A stretch of DNA of 15,577 nucleotides from JADJEI01 sp035328465 (lineage in GTDB: Bacteria > Bacteroidota > Ignavibacteria > Ignavibacteriales > Ignavibacteriaceae). Shown piece after piece: positions 7,706 to 15,192 of the stretch. The notes beneath the pieces were generated by a model. It searched no databases. It was not told the origin of the DNA and saw only the letters and a list, made by a program, of their open reading frames with translations. The position numbers and the translations under genes were made by a program. Location: contig DAOLIQ010000078.1 in the NCBI GenBank assembly GCA_035328465.1, positions 1 through 15,577 of the forward strand. The letters run 5' to 3'. Numbering within the stretch: the first letter of the stretch is position 1; each line of letters begins with the position of its first letter.

Positions 7706-8620
7706 TTAGAATGGTGATTTAAAGCTCCATATATTTATTTTACCTGATCTATCAGAAGCAAAAAATATATTTCCATCAGGTGACCAAACAGGAGAAAAAT
7801 CTGAACCTTTATGATTTGTTACTTGAATAAGATCACCATTACTTAAATTTATAGCCCATAAATCGTAACCATCTGTTACTGATGTTTGATCAAACAAAGT
7901 GCTTTTATAGGTAGCAAATAATATTTTATCTTCATTTGGGCTTATGCAATAAGTACCAACTCCCCAATCCTCTCCAGATGTTAATTGAGTGTCATTATTA
8001 CCATCTATGTCAATTTTCCATAATTGATAGAAATTATTTTTATCAGCTTTTTTATAGTAAAAAGATTTACCTGATTTTGAAAACCTACCTAATAAACCCT
8101 TGCATATTTGAGTATTTTGCCCATTTATCATATTTTTTGTCCATAAATACCAATTATTATCAATACTAGAATATTGTGAATAAAGGATTAAATCATCATT
8201 TGGAGACCAATTGGGGAATATTTCATCATCAAGATTAGATGTAACTTGTGTTTTTGCGTATCCAATATCCGTGTTCATATAATAAATATCAAAATTACCA
8301 TTTATATTAGAAGCAAAACAAAATCTTTTACCATCACTTGAAAAACATGGGTACAATTCTGAGGCTTTATGTTCAGTTTTCTTAATATCACTTTTAGAAG
8401 TAACGTTATTTCTTAAATATATATTTGGATCACCATCTCTCTCAGAAACAAATAAAATCTTCGTTCCATCAGAGCTGATTGCTGGATCGTAATTATCTCC
8501 TTCACCTTCTGTAATAGCAGTTAAATTTTTAAATATTTCACCTTCACTAACTATTGGTCCAACCGTGCAAGAAATAAGAGTAATTGAGAATAGAAAGATC
8601 ACTGGATAGAACTTTTTCAT
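7706..8620 (-). CDS. PD40 / TolB-like six-bladed beta-propeller lipoprotein
   Basis: A roughly 304-aa exported lipoprotein. The N-terminus is a lipoprotein signal with a lipobox LISC, the Cys being residue 18 from the chosen start. Six WD40-like PD40 repeats follow, each with the S-(P/S)-(D/N)-G/D...ILF/FYY...D-(I/L)-(Y/W) pattern (SSDGTKILFVSERDGDPNIY, SSDGKRFCFASNINGNFDIY, SPNDDLILYSQY, SKSGKSFYYKK, SPNEDKILFATY, SPDGNIFFASDRSG). This predicts a six-bladed propeller like the C-terminal domain of TolB, probably for protein or ligand binding in the periplasm. There is no enzymatic motif. I chose the ATG at 8620: GAGG lies 6 nt upstream of it, whereas the in-frame ATG four codons earlier (8632) has none. 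The stop is 4 nt before an attC box, so this is an array gene, but its upstream boundary does not match its R''. Confidence 0.85.
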   Translation of the reverse strand: MKKFYPVIFLFSITLISCTVGPIVSEGEIFKNLTAITEGEGDNYDPAISSDGTKILFVSERDGDPNIYLRNNVTSKSDIKKTEHKASELYPCFSSDGKRFCFASNINGNFDIYYMNTDIGYAKTQVTSNLDDEIFPNWSPNDDLILYSQYSSIDNNWYLWTKNMINGQNTQICKGLLGRFSKSGKSFYYKKADKNNFYQLWKIDIDGNNDTQLTSGEDWGVGTYCISPNEDKILFATYKSTLFDQTSVTDGYDLWAINLSNGDLIQVTNHKGSDFSPVWSPDGNIFFASDRSGKINIWSFKSPF

Positions 8621-8659
8621 TTTATACCTCATTTGTTTTTAATTTAGTAATTTTTTTTA

Positions 8660-8787
8660 CACCTAACGCCGTGTTATCCCGCAGCACGGGACAAGTTGTT
8701 AAAATGCAACACTGCCGTATAAATTATTTTTTTTAATCCCGCATTTAGCGGGGAAAGACTGCCATTTCATTTTTACTTTAGTTAAAT
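8660..8787 (-). repeat. Half attC-like repeat upstream of the PD40 lipoprotein
   Basis: The R' box is GTTAGGTG on the minus strand (8660-8667). The following body is a second copy of the 6429-6545 repeat, sharing CGGGACAAGTTGTTAAAA, CAACACTGCC, TTATTTTTTTTAATCCCG and CCATTTCATTT. It holds a perfect stem CCCGC-ATTTA-GCGGG (8738-8752) and a second small stem, TCCCG/CGGGA. The complementary R'' arm of a normal attC is not visible; GTTAAAT at 8781-8787 is only a wobble partner. The stem is not an intrinsic terminator, because on the minus strand it is followed by A residues rather than T. Confidence 0.45.
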
Positions 8788-8797
8788 GATTAATTTA

Positions 8798-8845
8798 TTA
8801 TTTAAAACTTTTACGGCACTTTTCTAAATTCGGTTTGCTTTCCAT
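8798..8845 (-). CDS. Micro-ORF of 15 codons with a strong ribosome binding site
   Basis: It reads MESKPNLEKCRKSFK and then TAA. It is notable only for its context: an AGGAG core (8854-8858) lies 8 nt before the ATG, one of the best Shine-Dalgarno signals in the window, and the ORF occupies the whole space between two array repeats (8787 and 8919). It could be a true micropeptide, a leader peptide, or the start of a cassette gene whose remainder was deleted. No family is recognised. A chance ORF of this length is easy, so only the ribosome binding site and placement support it. Confidence 0.3.
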   Translation of the reverse strand: MESKPNLEKCRKSFK

Positions 8846-8918
8846 TGCTAAGTCTCCTTTTTGGTTATTAAATGTTTCCAAATTGGAGATCTTAAAATAA
8901 CTACAACTTATATTTTAA

Positions 8919-9145
8919 ACATACGTACTTGCCGATAAGCAGCGCCCCTGAACAAGAATGCCGCATAAAACACAACTGCCGAAAATTTAGCAAACTGTGC
9001 TTAACTTTAATCGCAAGTGCAGTTTGCAACAATGTTATTTAATACAACTACCTTAAACAAGTTAGCCGAAACGGAATAACTAACTTTTAAATCTCTAAAA
9101 TGCCAAATGCGAAAACGGCGTCCGTTTGATTGGCGGGTTATATGC
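8919..9145 (-). repeat. attC-like site downstream of the TPR-HEPN-TPR cassette
   Basis: About 227 bp. On the minus strand the R'' box is GCATATAAC (9137-9145), followed by the arm CCGCCAATCAAACGGACGCCG. The opposite arm, CGCTGCTTATCGGCAAG, pairs as GCC-AT-AA with an extra C, the same extrahelical base as the other sites. The R' end (about 8919-8928) reads GTACGTATG on the minus strand and has lost the GTT core, so this end is probably dead. It shares long blocks with 11120-11310 (AATGCCAAATGCGA, AACGGAA) and with 7512-7702 (GAACAAG(A/G)ATGC), which identifies one attC family. Confidence 0.7.
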
Positions 9146-9157
9146 AATTTTTCATAT

Positions 9158-9745
9158 TTATTGAATACCAATTTGTTTTAACCCTTGTAATGCTAAATTA
9201 TTATTCTTATCGAAGTAAAGTATAAATGAATAGATTGATTTAGCTTCTTCATAGTTTCTTCTGCTTAATCTCTTATCAGAAATTTTTAATAACTCTGCAA
9301 TAATATCATCCTTTGAAGATATTCTAATACCTTGTTGAGCCAATATCTTTTTTGACTCAGCGTCATTTAAGTATGCTGCTTTTAATAAGTATTCATGGGA
9401 TCTTTCAATAGTTTCTGCTAAATGACCAATCGGATAATCCATCAAATTATTCCGAATAGTTGAAATATCTTGACCATATGATACTGCTAAATCAAAATAG
9501 TTATCAACAAAATCAGGATGAGCACTAATACCTTTCTTATAGGTTGAGATTGCTTTTTCTTTTTGTCCTAAATTATCATATAGTTGGCCAAGAACAAGAA
9601 ATGCTTCGCCTCTCGCATCTTGCATTTGTATTGCTCGATTCAGCATTGTTATAGCTTCGCTATTTCTGCCACTTTGAGAAAGTTTAGTGGCTTCATCAAA
9701 TGTTTTATCAAATTCTGAAGTTTTTCGAGAGAATATACTCATCAT
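9158..9745 (-). CDS. TPR-repeat protein, third gene of the HEPN cassette
   Basis: A 195-aa cytoplasmic protein with no signal peptide. Residues about 10-90 form two to three tetratricopeptide repeats (ATKLSQSGRNSEAITMLNRA, AFLVLGQLYDNLGQKEKAIS, FDLAVSYGQ); about 125-190 is also helical and TPR-like (RNYEEAKSIYSFILYFDKNN). TPRs bind protein partners. Its first residues, MSIFSRKTSEFDK, resemble those of the first gene of the same operon (MGLFSNKNNEADK), suggesting two diverged copies or a shared docking peptide. GAGG lies 3 nt before the first ATG and 6 nt before the second, so translation may begin at Met2 (9742). The gap from the HEPN gene is 31 nt, making this one operon. Likely a partner or regulator of the HEPN protein. 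Confidence 0.8.
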   Translation of the reverse strand: MMSIFSRKTSEFDKTFDEATKLSQSGRNSEAITMLNRAIQMQDARGEAFLVLGQLYDNLGQKEKAISTYKKGISAHPDFVDNYFDLAVSYGQDISTIRNNLMDYPIGHLAETIERSHEYLLKAAYLNDAESKKILAQQGIRISSKDDIIAELLKISDKRLSRRNYEEAKSIYSFILYFDKNNNLALQGLKQIGIQ

Positions 9746-9776
9746 TTACCTCTAAAATTAATTTTTGAATTTAGTT

Positions 9777-10244
9777 TTAAGTCTGACGAGATGCAGCCAT
9801 TAACCTTAGCATATGTTCAGAGAAAATGCCTACAAATTTATTTATGTTTTCTACCGATAAAGTTGCTTCAAATGTTTTATTTGAACTCATATCATAATCT
9901 TCAAACTTTATATGACTTATGCTTTTATTGTCATCACTAAAAGCAACAAAATGATAATGAGATATCGCATTTCTTAAATGACGGACTACATTCTTCACAT
10001 TCTTGATTTCTTCTTTTTTTATAAATATTATATGTTCTGGTGAGATTCCCCAATCCTTTTCACTTATAATTGTTTCTGGTTGATGCTCATACCAATATTG
10101 TTGAGGAAGAATTAATAAACCTACGAAGCAATTGAGAAGTAAAGTTACTTCGTATTTTTCCTTTTCCTTGATAGTTTCATATTGTTTGATGATTTTTTTT
10201 GTTCTCTCAATAAAATCATATTCTTGTTGAAGATAGATACTCAT
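9777..10244 (-). CDS. HEPN-domain protein (pEK499_p136-like), putative RNase
   Basis: A 155-aa, mostly helical cytoplasmic protein. The HEPN signature R-x4-H is present as RNAISH (Arg91, His96), preceded by VVRHL. In HEPN RNases this Arg and His form the composite active site of a dimer. The N-terminal half (FIERTKKIIKQY, then YEVTLLLNCFVGLLILP at 31-47 and a WGI segment at 65-67) matches my recollection of the HEPN family named after plasmid pEK499 protein p136; that family assignment is from memory. HEPN proteins commonly act as RNA-cutting toxins or abortive-infection effectors. Here it sits between two TPR genes, 18 nt from the first and 31 nt from the third, with AGGA 8 nt before its ATG. 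A defence or toxin-antitoxin role is inferred; no MNT-type antitoxin is present. Confidence 0.78.
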   Translation of the reverse strand: MSIYLQQEYDFIERTKKIIKQYETIKEKEKYEVTLLLNCFVGLLILPQQYWYEHQPETIISEKDWGISPEHIIFIKKEEIKNVKNVVRHLRNAISHYHFVAFSDDNKSISHIKFEDYDMSSNKTFEATLSVENINKFVGIFSEHMLRLMAASRQT

Positions 10245-10262
10245 AAAACATTCCTTTAATTA

Positions 10263-11099
10263 TTAATCAAAACCATCGAACCATTTAAATGTTCGGCAGC
10301 GTTTATGATTATTATGTGCAACCGCGCCGATTGTTGAGACTTGTCTTTTTACAATCCGTGTCAACTTTGATGCAAATTCAAAATCTTCCATATCATTTTC
10401 TATAATATAGTCTTCGTCATCAATTGGGATTGCCAAATAATATATGAAAAGATATTTATTCTCGTTGTAAAGATTTAGTATATAATCTAAGTCAAAACCC
10501 AAACTTGATGTTTTCCCCATATTGGCTGCATTGCCAAAGATTGATTTTTTTGCATCATCAAAAAACTGTTCTGTTATTAAATTATAACCAGCATAAAAGT
10601 CTCTTATAGAAAAATGTCTGTGAACTTCCGAATAGATAATATTCATATATTTATCGCAATTATCATTAGGCGGATTTCTTTCTATAAATTCAACAGAAGT
10701 TTGAGAAGCAGAAGTATTATTTGAGCTAATATCTTTACAGTAATAATTTATAGCAATTTTGGCTTGAGAATGTCCCATCGAATGAGCTTTTTCAAAAAAT
10801 TGTTTAGCAGTTTTCTTATCTCCATATTCAACATACGCATAACCAAGCCCGAAATAATATTCGCTGTCATTCGGATTTAATCTGATTGCACTTTCAAAAT
10901 CCTTTATTGCTTCAACATAATTTTTTTGATTCACCTTAATTACTGCACGCTCGTGAAATGCCTTATAGTTATTATTATCTAATTCTATTGCTTTATTCTG
11001 GTCTTGCAATGCTCCATTCATATCACCTTGGCGAAATTTATCAAAACCACTTTTATAATATTTATCGGCCTCATTATTTTTATTAGAAAATAGACCCAT
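10263..11099 (-). CDS. TPR protein with unassigned C-terminal domain, first gene of the HEPN cassette
   Basis: A 278-aa cytoplasmic protein. Residues about 10-115 hold three TPR or Sel1-type repeats (YYKSGFDKFRQGDMNGALQD, AFHERAVIKVNQKNYVEAIK, YYFGLGYAYVEYGDKKTAKQ, then a shorter HSMGHSQAKIAINYY). Residues 145-278 form a separate helical domain I do not recognise (IYSEVHRHF, YNLITEQFFDDA, RIVKRQVSTIG, with a basic and aromatic tail HNNHKRCRTFKWF). The modular build suggests an adaptor or sensor that presents or restrains the HEPN protein. GAGG lies 7 nt before the ATG and the cassette boundary 18 nt before it, so a dedicated promoter has to lie inside the preceding attC or further upstream. 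Function unknown. Confidence 0.78.
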   Translation of the reverse strand: MGLFSNKNNEADKYYKSGFDKFRQGDMNGALQDQNKAIELDNNNYKAFHERAVIKVNQKNYVEAIKDFESAIRLNPNDSEYYFGLGYAYVEYGDKKTAKQFFEKAHSMGHSQAKIAINYYCKDISSNNTSASQTSVEFIERNPPNDNCDKYMNIIYSEVHRHFSIRDFYAGYNLITEQFFDDAKKSIFGNAANMGKTSSLGFDLDYILNLYNENKYLFIYYLAIPIDDEDYIIENDMEDFEFASKLTRIVKRQVSTIGAVAHNNHKRCRTFKWFDGFD

Positions 11100-11119
11100 T
11101 TAAACACCTCTCAATTATT

Positions 11120-11310
11120 GCATATAACGGCGTTGTGCCTAAGCCGAAGCCCAACACAACAATGATTATTTAATTAACTAACTTTTTATTTAGAACAAAC
11201 TTTTATTTACAAACTACGTTTAATAACAAACCCGAAACGGAACTATATATTTTTAAATTGCACAAATGCCAAATGCGATAACGCTTTCGGCTTGAGGCAC
11301 AGGTTAGCCC
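11120..11310 (-). repeat. attC-like site downstream of the helicase-nuclease cassette
   Basis: The best site in the window, 191 bp, exactly as long as 7512-7702. On the minus strand R'' is GGGCTAAC (11303-11310), then TGTGCCTCAAGCCGAA. The far arm TTCGGCTTAGGCACA leads to R', GTTATATGC (11120-11128). The two arms pair over about 15 bp with one extra C, GCCT(C)AAGCCGAA against TTCGGCTTAGGC. This is the extrahelical base and stem typical of integron attC sites, and close to the Vibrio form (GCCTCAAG / CTTAGGC). The middle is AT-rich and without a gene. Confidence 0.83.
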
Positions 11311-11316
11311 TTGCCC

Positions 11317-14300
11317 TTATAATATATATTTATCTAACTCAGAATAAATTCTTCTCAATTCTGCATTAAATATTTCATTGTTTTCATCACAAAGCCAACC
11401 ATCTTTATACCATTTATAATAAGGAGTATTAATTATTTTCCAACCAGCACGAGTTAATGTTTCAATGCGTTCAATATGTTCTTGTGAATATAAATTTCCA
11501 TATTGATTATCAAGAAAATGGTAACTACCATCAACTTCGACAGCAACGGATTTTTTATTAGCTTCATTATATAGAATAAAATCCAAACGCTTTTGTCCAC
11601 AACTCTGAACTTGATTATAAATTTTTATTGGCGCTGTTTTTTGTTTTATGTATCTGTCTAAATAAACAAAAACTTGTCTTTCAAAATCGGATTCATAAGC
11701 GTTAATATTCAAAGTCCAATTTGAAAAATTTGAAGGAACAATATTTTCTTCTGATTCTTCTACATCATCTGTATTTAACTCACCTTTGAAATACTTCAAG
11801 TAGCTAATAATTCTATTAAAATTGTTTGGAATTGATGAGTAGATAAATATTGTTAAAAGACGTGCTCTTGATGTAGCAACATTTAATCTTTGTGCATTTT
11901 GATAATGACCAATACTGTATCTGCAATTTTCATCTAATCCCAATGAAAAAATTATAACATCTCTTTCATTGCCTTGAAATTCTTCTGGTGTTCCAACCAT
12001 TATTTTATGTTTGTCAATTAATCTAAAATCAATTTTCTCATCAATAAATGATTGGATTAAATTACATTGATTTCTCATCATTGCAATGATACCAACTGAT
12101 AAAATCTTACCTTGAAGCTGCTCGGGCAATTTTAATGAGTCCGAAAAGTTCAACTGTCGATTTGCTGCGGTAATAGTTTTTATGATTTCTATAACTTTGT
12201 TTGCTTCTTCTTTTATTTCTTTATTCTCATTTCTTTTACCCTCAATCTTTATCCAGATAAAAGATTTAGTATGAACTTTTTCGCAAGTTTCAGTCATTAT
12301 TTTAAGTCCGCCCAAATCCTTATAAAAAGTATTAGTAAAATTTGCTAATTGAGGTAAAGACCTAAAATGTTCATCTAACATAACTGACGGTGGTATGATA
12401 TTATTATATTCACTCATAATAAAATCAAGTATAGAAGCATCAGTAACTGTAAGATTTTTACTTTTAGCCGATACATAATTAAGATAATATGCATTGTATC
12501 TTTGCCAAGTAAGAATGTCAAATCTTTTGCTTAATTGGAATCCTATCCCAGTTGACCTTACATTTAATTGTTTGTGGTCGCCTACAATACAAATACTTTT
12601 ACCACGATAAAATGCCGGCAACACTTCAGCTAAATTTACTTGTGAAGCTTCATCAACAACCACTAAATCAAATAAGTGTGGTTTCATTGGAAACAGACGA
12701 CCAAGATGGCGAATTTCAGCAGCCCAAAATGGAATTAAGTCACTTACCATTCCAAAATCTATTTCGTCCATTCTTGATTGAATTTCCGACGTCTTAGTAA
12801 ACCGCAACATTGCTGAAAACTTTCCCAACTCTCTACGATAATCTTCATTCATCAAAAAAGAATATAAATCATATTTGAATTTTTGGCGTATAATTTCTTT
12901 CTGAATGTTCTCAACAATGTTTTTATAATATGAAATTTCATTTCTAAGCTTTTCACAAGAATATCTAATCTTTTTCTTCTTAATTTCTGTTTCCGAAAAG
13001 TATTTATTCAGTTTTAAGATTGATTCCGCATAACTTGGAAAATCATTTAAAAGAAAGTCAATGTTGAGATGGAATTTATCTAATAATAGATTAGTAATTT
13101 TTTTCTCATACAATTTTGTAACTGAATTTTTGTATGGCAGTGAATAAAATTTTGAAAGCTGATTAAGAATAAAATCTATTTTGCTAACCTCAGATATAAA
13201 TGTGAACTTATGATTATTGTCTAGTGAGTGATAATTTTTAGAAAATACATCTCTCAAATATTTTAAGAAGGAATCATTCTTTTGTTTAAATTCATATTCG
13301 CTATGTAATGTTTGAGCAAGATTTTTTTCTAGGTCTTTTAATTTTGATAGATGCCAATTCAGCTCTTCTGTTTTTGTTGAAAGATTTTCTTTGATTCTGT
13401 TTATTTCTCTTTTCATAGCACGTAAGTCTTGGCAATTATTTAATAGCTCTTTAATTTGTTCTCTAATATTTTTACGTGCTTCAAGGTCATAATAAATTAG
13501 ACCATTAACTTTTTCGCTTGGATTAGAAAAGAATGGTTCCGTTTTTTCTTTTACAACTTCAAGTGCGGGTTTCTTTTGAGATATTAAAAGAACTTTTTTC
13601 CCAAGGAATAAAGCTGTTAATATGATTGCTGAAATAGTATATGATTTACCGGTTCCCGGGGGCCCTTGTATATAAGATAATTCACATTCGAAAGCATTTT
13701 TTATAGCTCTCTTTTGTGTTTGTGAAAGATTCAGAGGAATTTGATTTTTTATAATCTCGGTAATTTCATCATTACCAATTTGAGTAAGTTCTTTTTTATT
13801 ATTGGTTAATGAATTTAATAAGAGTTTTTCTAAGGTAGGATTTCCAAAATTCTGTTCTGTTATTTCGCTGCTTAACTTGTTCAATGCGATGAAAGTAGAA
13901 AGTTGGTCAGGAATAACATTTACAAAGTAAAATGTTGTGTCATAGAATTTTAATTTTTGTTTAAAGACAGAATTGTTTTCTTTATGTTTTAATAATTCAT
14001 CTTTGAAATCAAAATCACTTCCAAGGTCAATATCAGCGAATTGTTCAATACATTCATTTAATTGAAAAAAAATATTTTGTGCAAACTGAACAGAAAAATT
14101 ATAAATAATTTGAACGGTAGTTCCTCTTGGTTGAGTGATTGAAAATTGCTGACAATATTTCTGAATTTTAGATAAGATAAATTTCTCATCACTATAAATA
14201 TCGCTTATATCTGCCTCAATTTTATCAACTAACGAAATTTCCTTTTCATAAGAAGCGTTATATTCTTCATCCTCAGCTATATTTATAAAACCTAATAGAC

Positions 14301-14676
14301 TAGAAACTAAGTCATAATTTAAGTTCAAGCTGGAATAATCCACGTCAATAATGATGTCTCCATTCCTTGAAATATCGCACTCAGTAAACAACAATGGACC
14401 CGCAAACGTTCGTCCATCCCTTTGTCCGCAAATAAATCCAAAACCAATAAACAATTGTTTATCGGGATTCCTTTCAATATGTTTTAATATTTCATCGAAA
14501 TGTGAATATGAATTATTTGATATTTGAATTGACTTGGAATATTCAAGTATTTGGTTAGCAAAGGACGGATTCTTTTTACTTTTATCGAGTAATACTTGTT
14601 CAAAGCCGCTTCTAGAAATAATTTTACGGCTAACATCACGAAGATAATCTAAGTATGATGAAATTATTCTAAGCAT
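11317..14676 (-). CDS. UPF1-like SF1 helicase fused to a PD-(D/E)XK (DUF559/Vsr-like) nuclease
   Basis: A 1119-aa cytoplasmic protein with a full SF1B helicase core: Q-motif LSQTQKRAI (317-325), Walker A GPPGTGKS (338-345), Walker B VVVDEAS (672-678), motif III VGDHKQL (698-704), motif IV DEHFRS (768-773), motif V GTPEEFQGNERDVI (895-908) and motif VI NVATSRAR (932-939). A large insert, about 400-665, is rich in charged coiled-coil helices. The C-terminus (about 995-1115) is a Vsr/DUF559-type nuclease: RLDFILY (Asp1032), AVEVDGSYH (Glu1047, Asp1049), then HIERIETLTRAGWKII. The first 310 residues are unrecognised. It probably unwinds and cuts DNA or RNA. It follows the membrane coiled-coil gene after only 3 nt (TAA TAA ATG) with no Shine-Dalgarno of its own, so translation is likely coupled. 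Similar helicase-nuclease fusions occur in anti-phage loci; I do not recognise this exact pair as a named system. Confidence 0.9.
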   Translation of the reverse strand: MLRIISSYLDYLRDVSRKIISRSGFEQVLLDKSKKNPSFANQILEYSKSIQISNNSYSHFDEILKHIERNPDKQLFIGFGFICGQRDGRTFAGPLLFTECDISRNGDIIIDVDYSSLNLNYDLVSSLLGFINIAEDEEYNASYEKEISLVDKIEADISDIYSDEKFILSKIQKYCQQFSITQPRGTTVQIIYNFSVQFAQNIFFQLNECIEQFADIDLGSDFDFKDELLKHKENNSVFKQKLKFYDTTFYFVNVIPDQLSTFIALNKLSSEITEQNFGNPTLEKLLLNSLTNNKKELTQIGNDEITEIIKNQIPLNLSQTQKRAIKNAFECELSYIQGPPGTGKSYTISAIILTALFLGKKVLLISQKKPALEVVKEKTEPFFSNPSEKVNGLIYYDLEARKNIREQIKELLNNCQDLRAMKREINRIKENLSTKTEELNWHLSKLKDLEKNLAQTLHSEYEFKQKNDSFLKYLRDVFSKNYHSLDNNHKFTFISEVSKIDFILNQLSKFYSLPYKNSVTKLYEKKITNLLLDKFHLNIDFLLNDFPSYAESILKLNKYFSETEIKKKKIRYSCEKLRNEISYYKNIVENIQKEIIRQKFKYDLYSFLMNEDYRRELGKFSAMLRFTKTSEIQSRMDEIDFGMVSDLIPFWAAEIRHLGRLFPMKPHLFDLVVVDEASQVNLAEVLPAFYRGKSICIVGDHKQLNVRSTGIGFQLSKRFDILTWQRYNAYYLNYVSAKSKNLTVTDASILDFIMSEYNNIIPPSVMLDEHFRSLPQLANFTNTFYKDLGGLKIMTETCEKVHTKSFIWIKIEGKRNENKEIKEEANKVIEIIKTITAANRQLNFSDSLKLPEQLQGKILSVGIIAMMRNQCNLIQSFIDEKIDFRLIDKHKIMVGTPEEFQGNERDVIIFSLGLDENCRYSIGHYQNAQRLNVATSRARLLTIFIYSSIPNNFNRIISYLKYFKGELNTDDVEESEENIVPSNFSNWTLNINAYESDFERQVFVYLDRYIKQKTAPIKIYNQVQSCGQKRLDFILYNEANKKSVAVEVDGSYHFLDNQYGNLYSQEHIERIETLTRAGWKIINTPYYKWYKDGWLCDENNEIFNAELRRIYSELDKYIL

Positions 14677-14679
14677 TTA

Positions 14680-15192
14680 TTATAAATCCAACGGTTCTGT
14701 TATAGCTTTATGCAATTTATCAACTTCATTTTTAAAGTTCTGTTCCATACTTCTGATTTTTTCGATCACCTTCTCGTTATTTGAATTGATTTGAATTATT
14801 AATGGCGCCAATTCTTTAGAAAAAGTTTCTTTTATTTTTTGAATATTACCTTGGACTTCTTCTAAGGTTCCCTCAACATCTTCTTTCAATTTATTTTGTT
14901 CACTGATGATTTTATTTTCAAAGGAACTGATTGCGTTTTTTGTGTTTTCAAATTGCTCGTTGATTTTAGATGTAAGCGAATTAGCAACACTGGATATATT
15001 TTCATTATGTGCAATCTTTGTGTTAAGTATAGTTTCTTTTAATGTCACATCATAGCTTTTTAAGTCTTCAAACATTTTGGGAACTGTAATCTTAATTTCT
15101 TTTATTGATAACCAAGTCTGAAAAATTAAGAAAGATATTCCAGCTAAAAGGATTAACGAAACTATTAACATTATCAATGTAGCATTTTCCAT
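14680..15192 (-). CDS. Membrane-anchored coiled-coil protein, partner of the helicase-nuclease
   Basis: A 170-aa protein with one N-terminal membrane segment at about 5-27 (LIMLIVSLILLAGISFLIF), a short amphipathic stretch, then a long coiled coil from about 40 to 165 built of heptads rich in Lys, Glu, Asn and Ile. There is no cleavage site, so it is probably anchored in the inner membrane with the coiled coil in the cytoplasm, though topology is inferred. The layout resembles the tail-bearing small membrane subunits of some defence complexes and RmuC-like N-termini, but RmuC's nuclease domain is absent. GAGG lies 6 nt before the ATG, and the gene overlaps nothing. The 3-nt gap to the helicase indicates a stoichiometric pair, suggesting it tethers the helicase to the membrane where phage DNA enters. 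Confidence 0.75.
   Translation of the reverse strand: MENATLIMLIVSLILLAGISFLIFQTWLSIKEIKITVPKMFEDLKSYDVTLKETILNTKIAHNENISSVANSLTSKINEQFENTKNAISSFENKIISEQNKLKEDVEGTLEEVQGNIQKIKETFSKELAPLIIQINSNNEKVIEKIRSMEQNFKNEVDKLHKAITEPLDL

Larger units (their letters stand above)
9137..11128 (-). mobile_element. Integron-type cassette 2 (TPR-HEPN-TPR)
   Basis: A three-gene block bounded by an exact 12-nt inverted repeat: GTTATATGCAAT on the minus strand at 11117-11128 and on the plus strand at 9137-9148. The first gene starts 18 nt after the left-hand word and the last stops 9 nt before the right-hand one, so the block has almost no spare DNA. This tight packing is typical of cassettes. Three genes are more than usual. 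Confidence 0.7.

Noticed and set aside
8738..8752. CCCGC-ATTTA-GCGGG stem as an intrinsic terminator
   Set aside because: The T-run lies on the plus-strand 5' side; on the minus strand, where the genes are, the stem is followed by A residues. No plus-strand gene would need it.
5661..11310. CRISPR array as an explanation for the repeated intergenic sequences
   Set aside because: The repeats are about 115-230 bp, imperfect, internally palindromic and separated by whole genes, with no 25-45 nt repeat/spacer periodicity.
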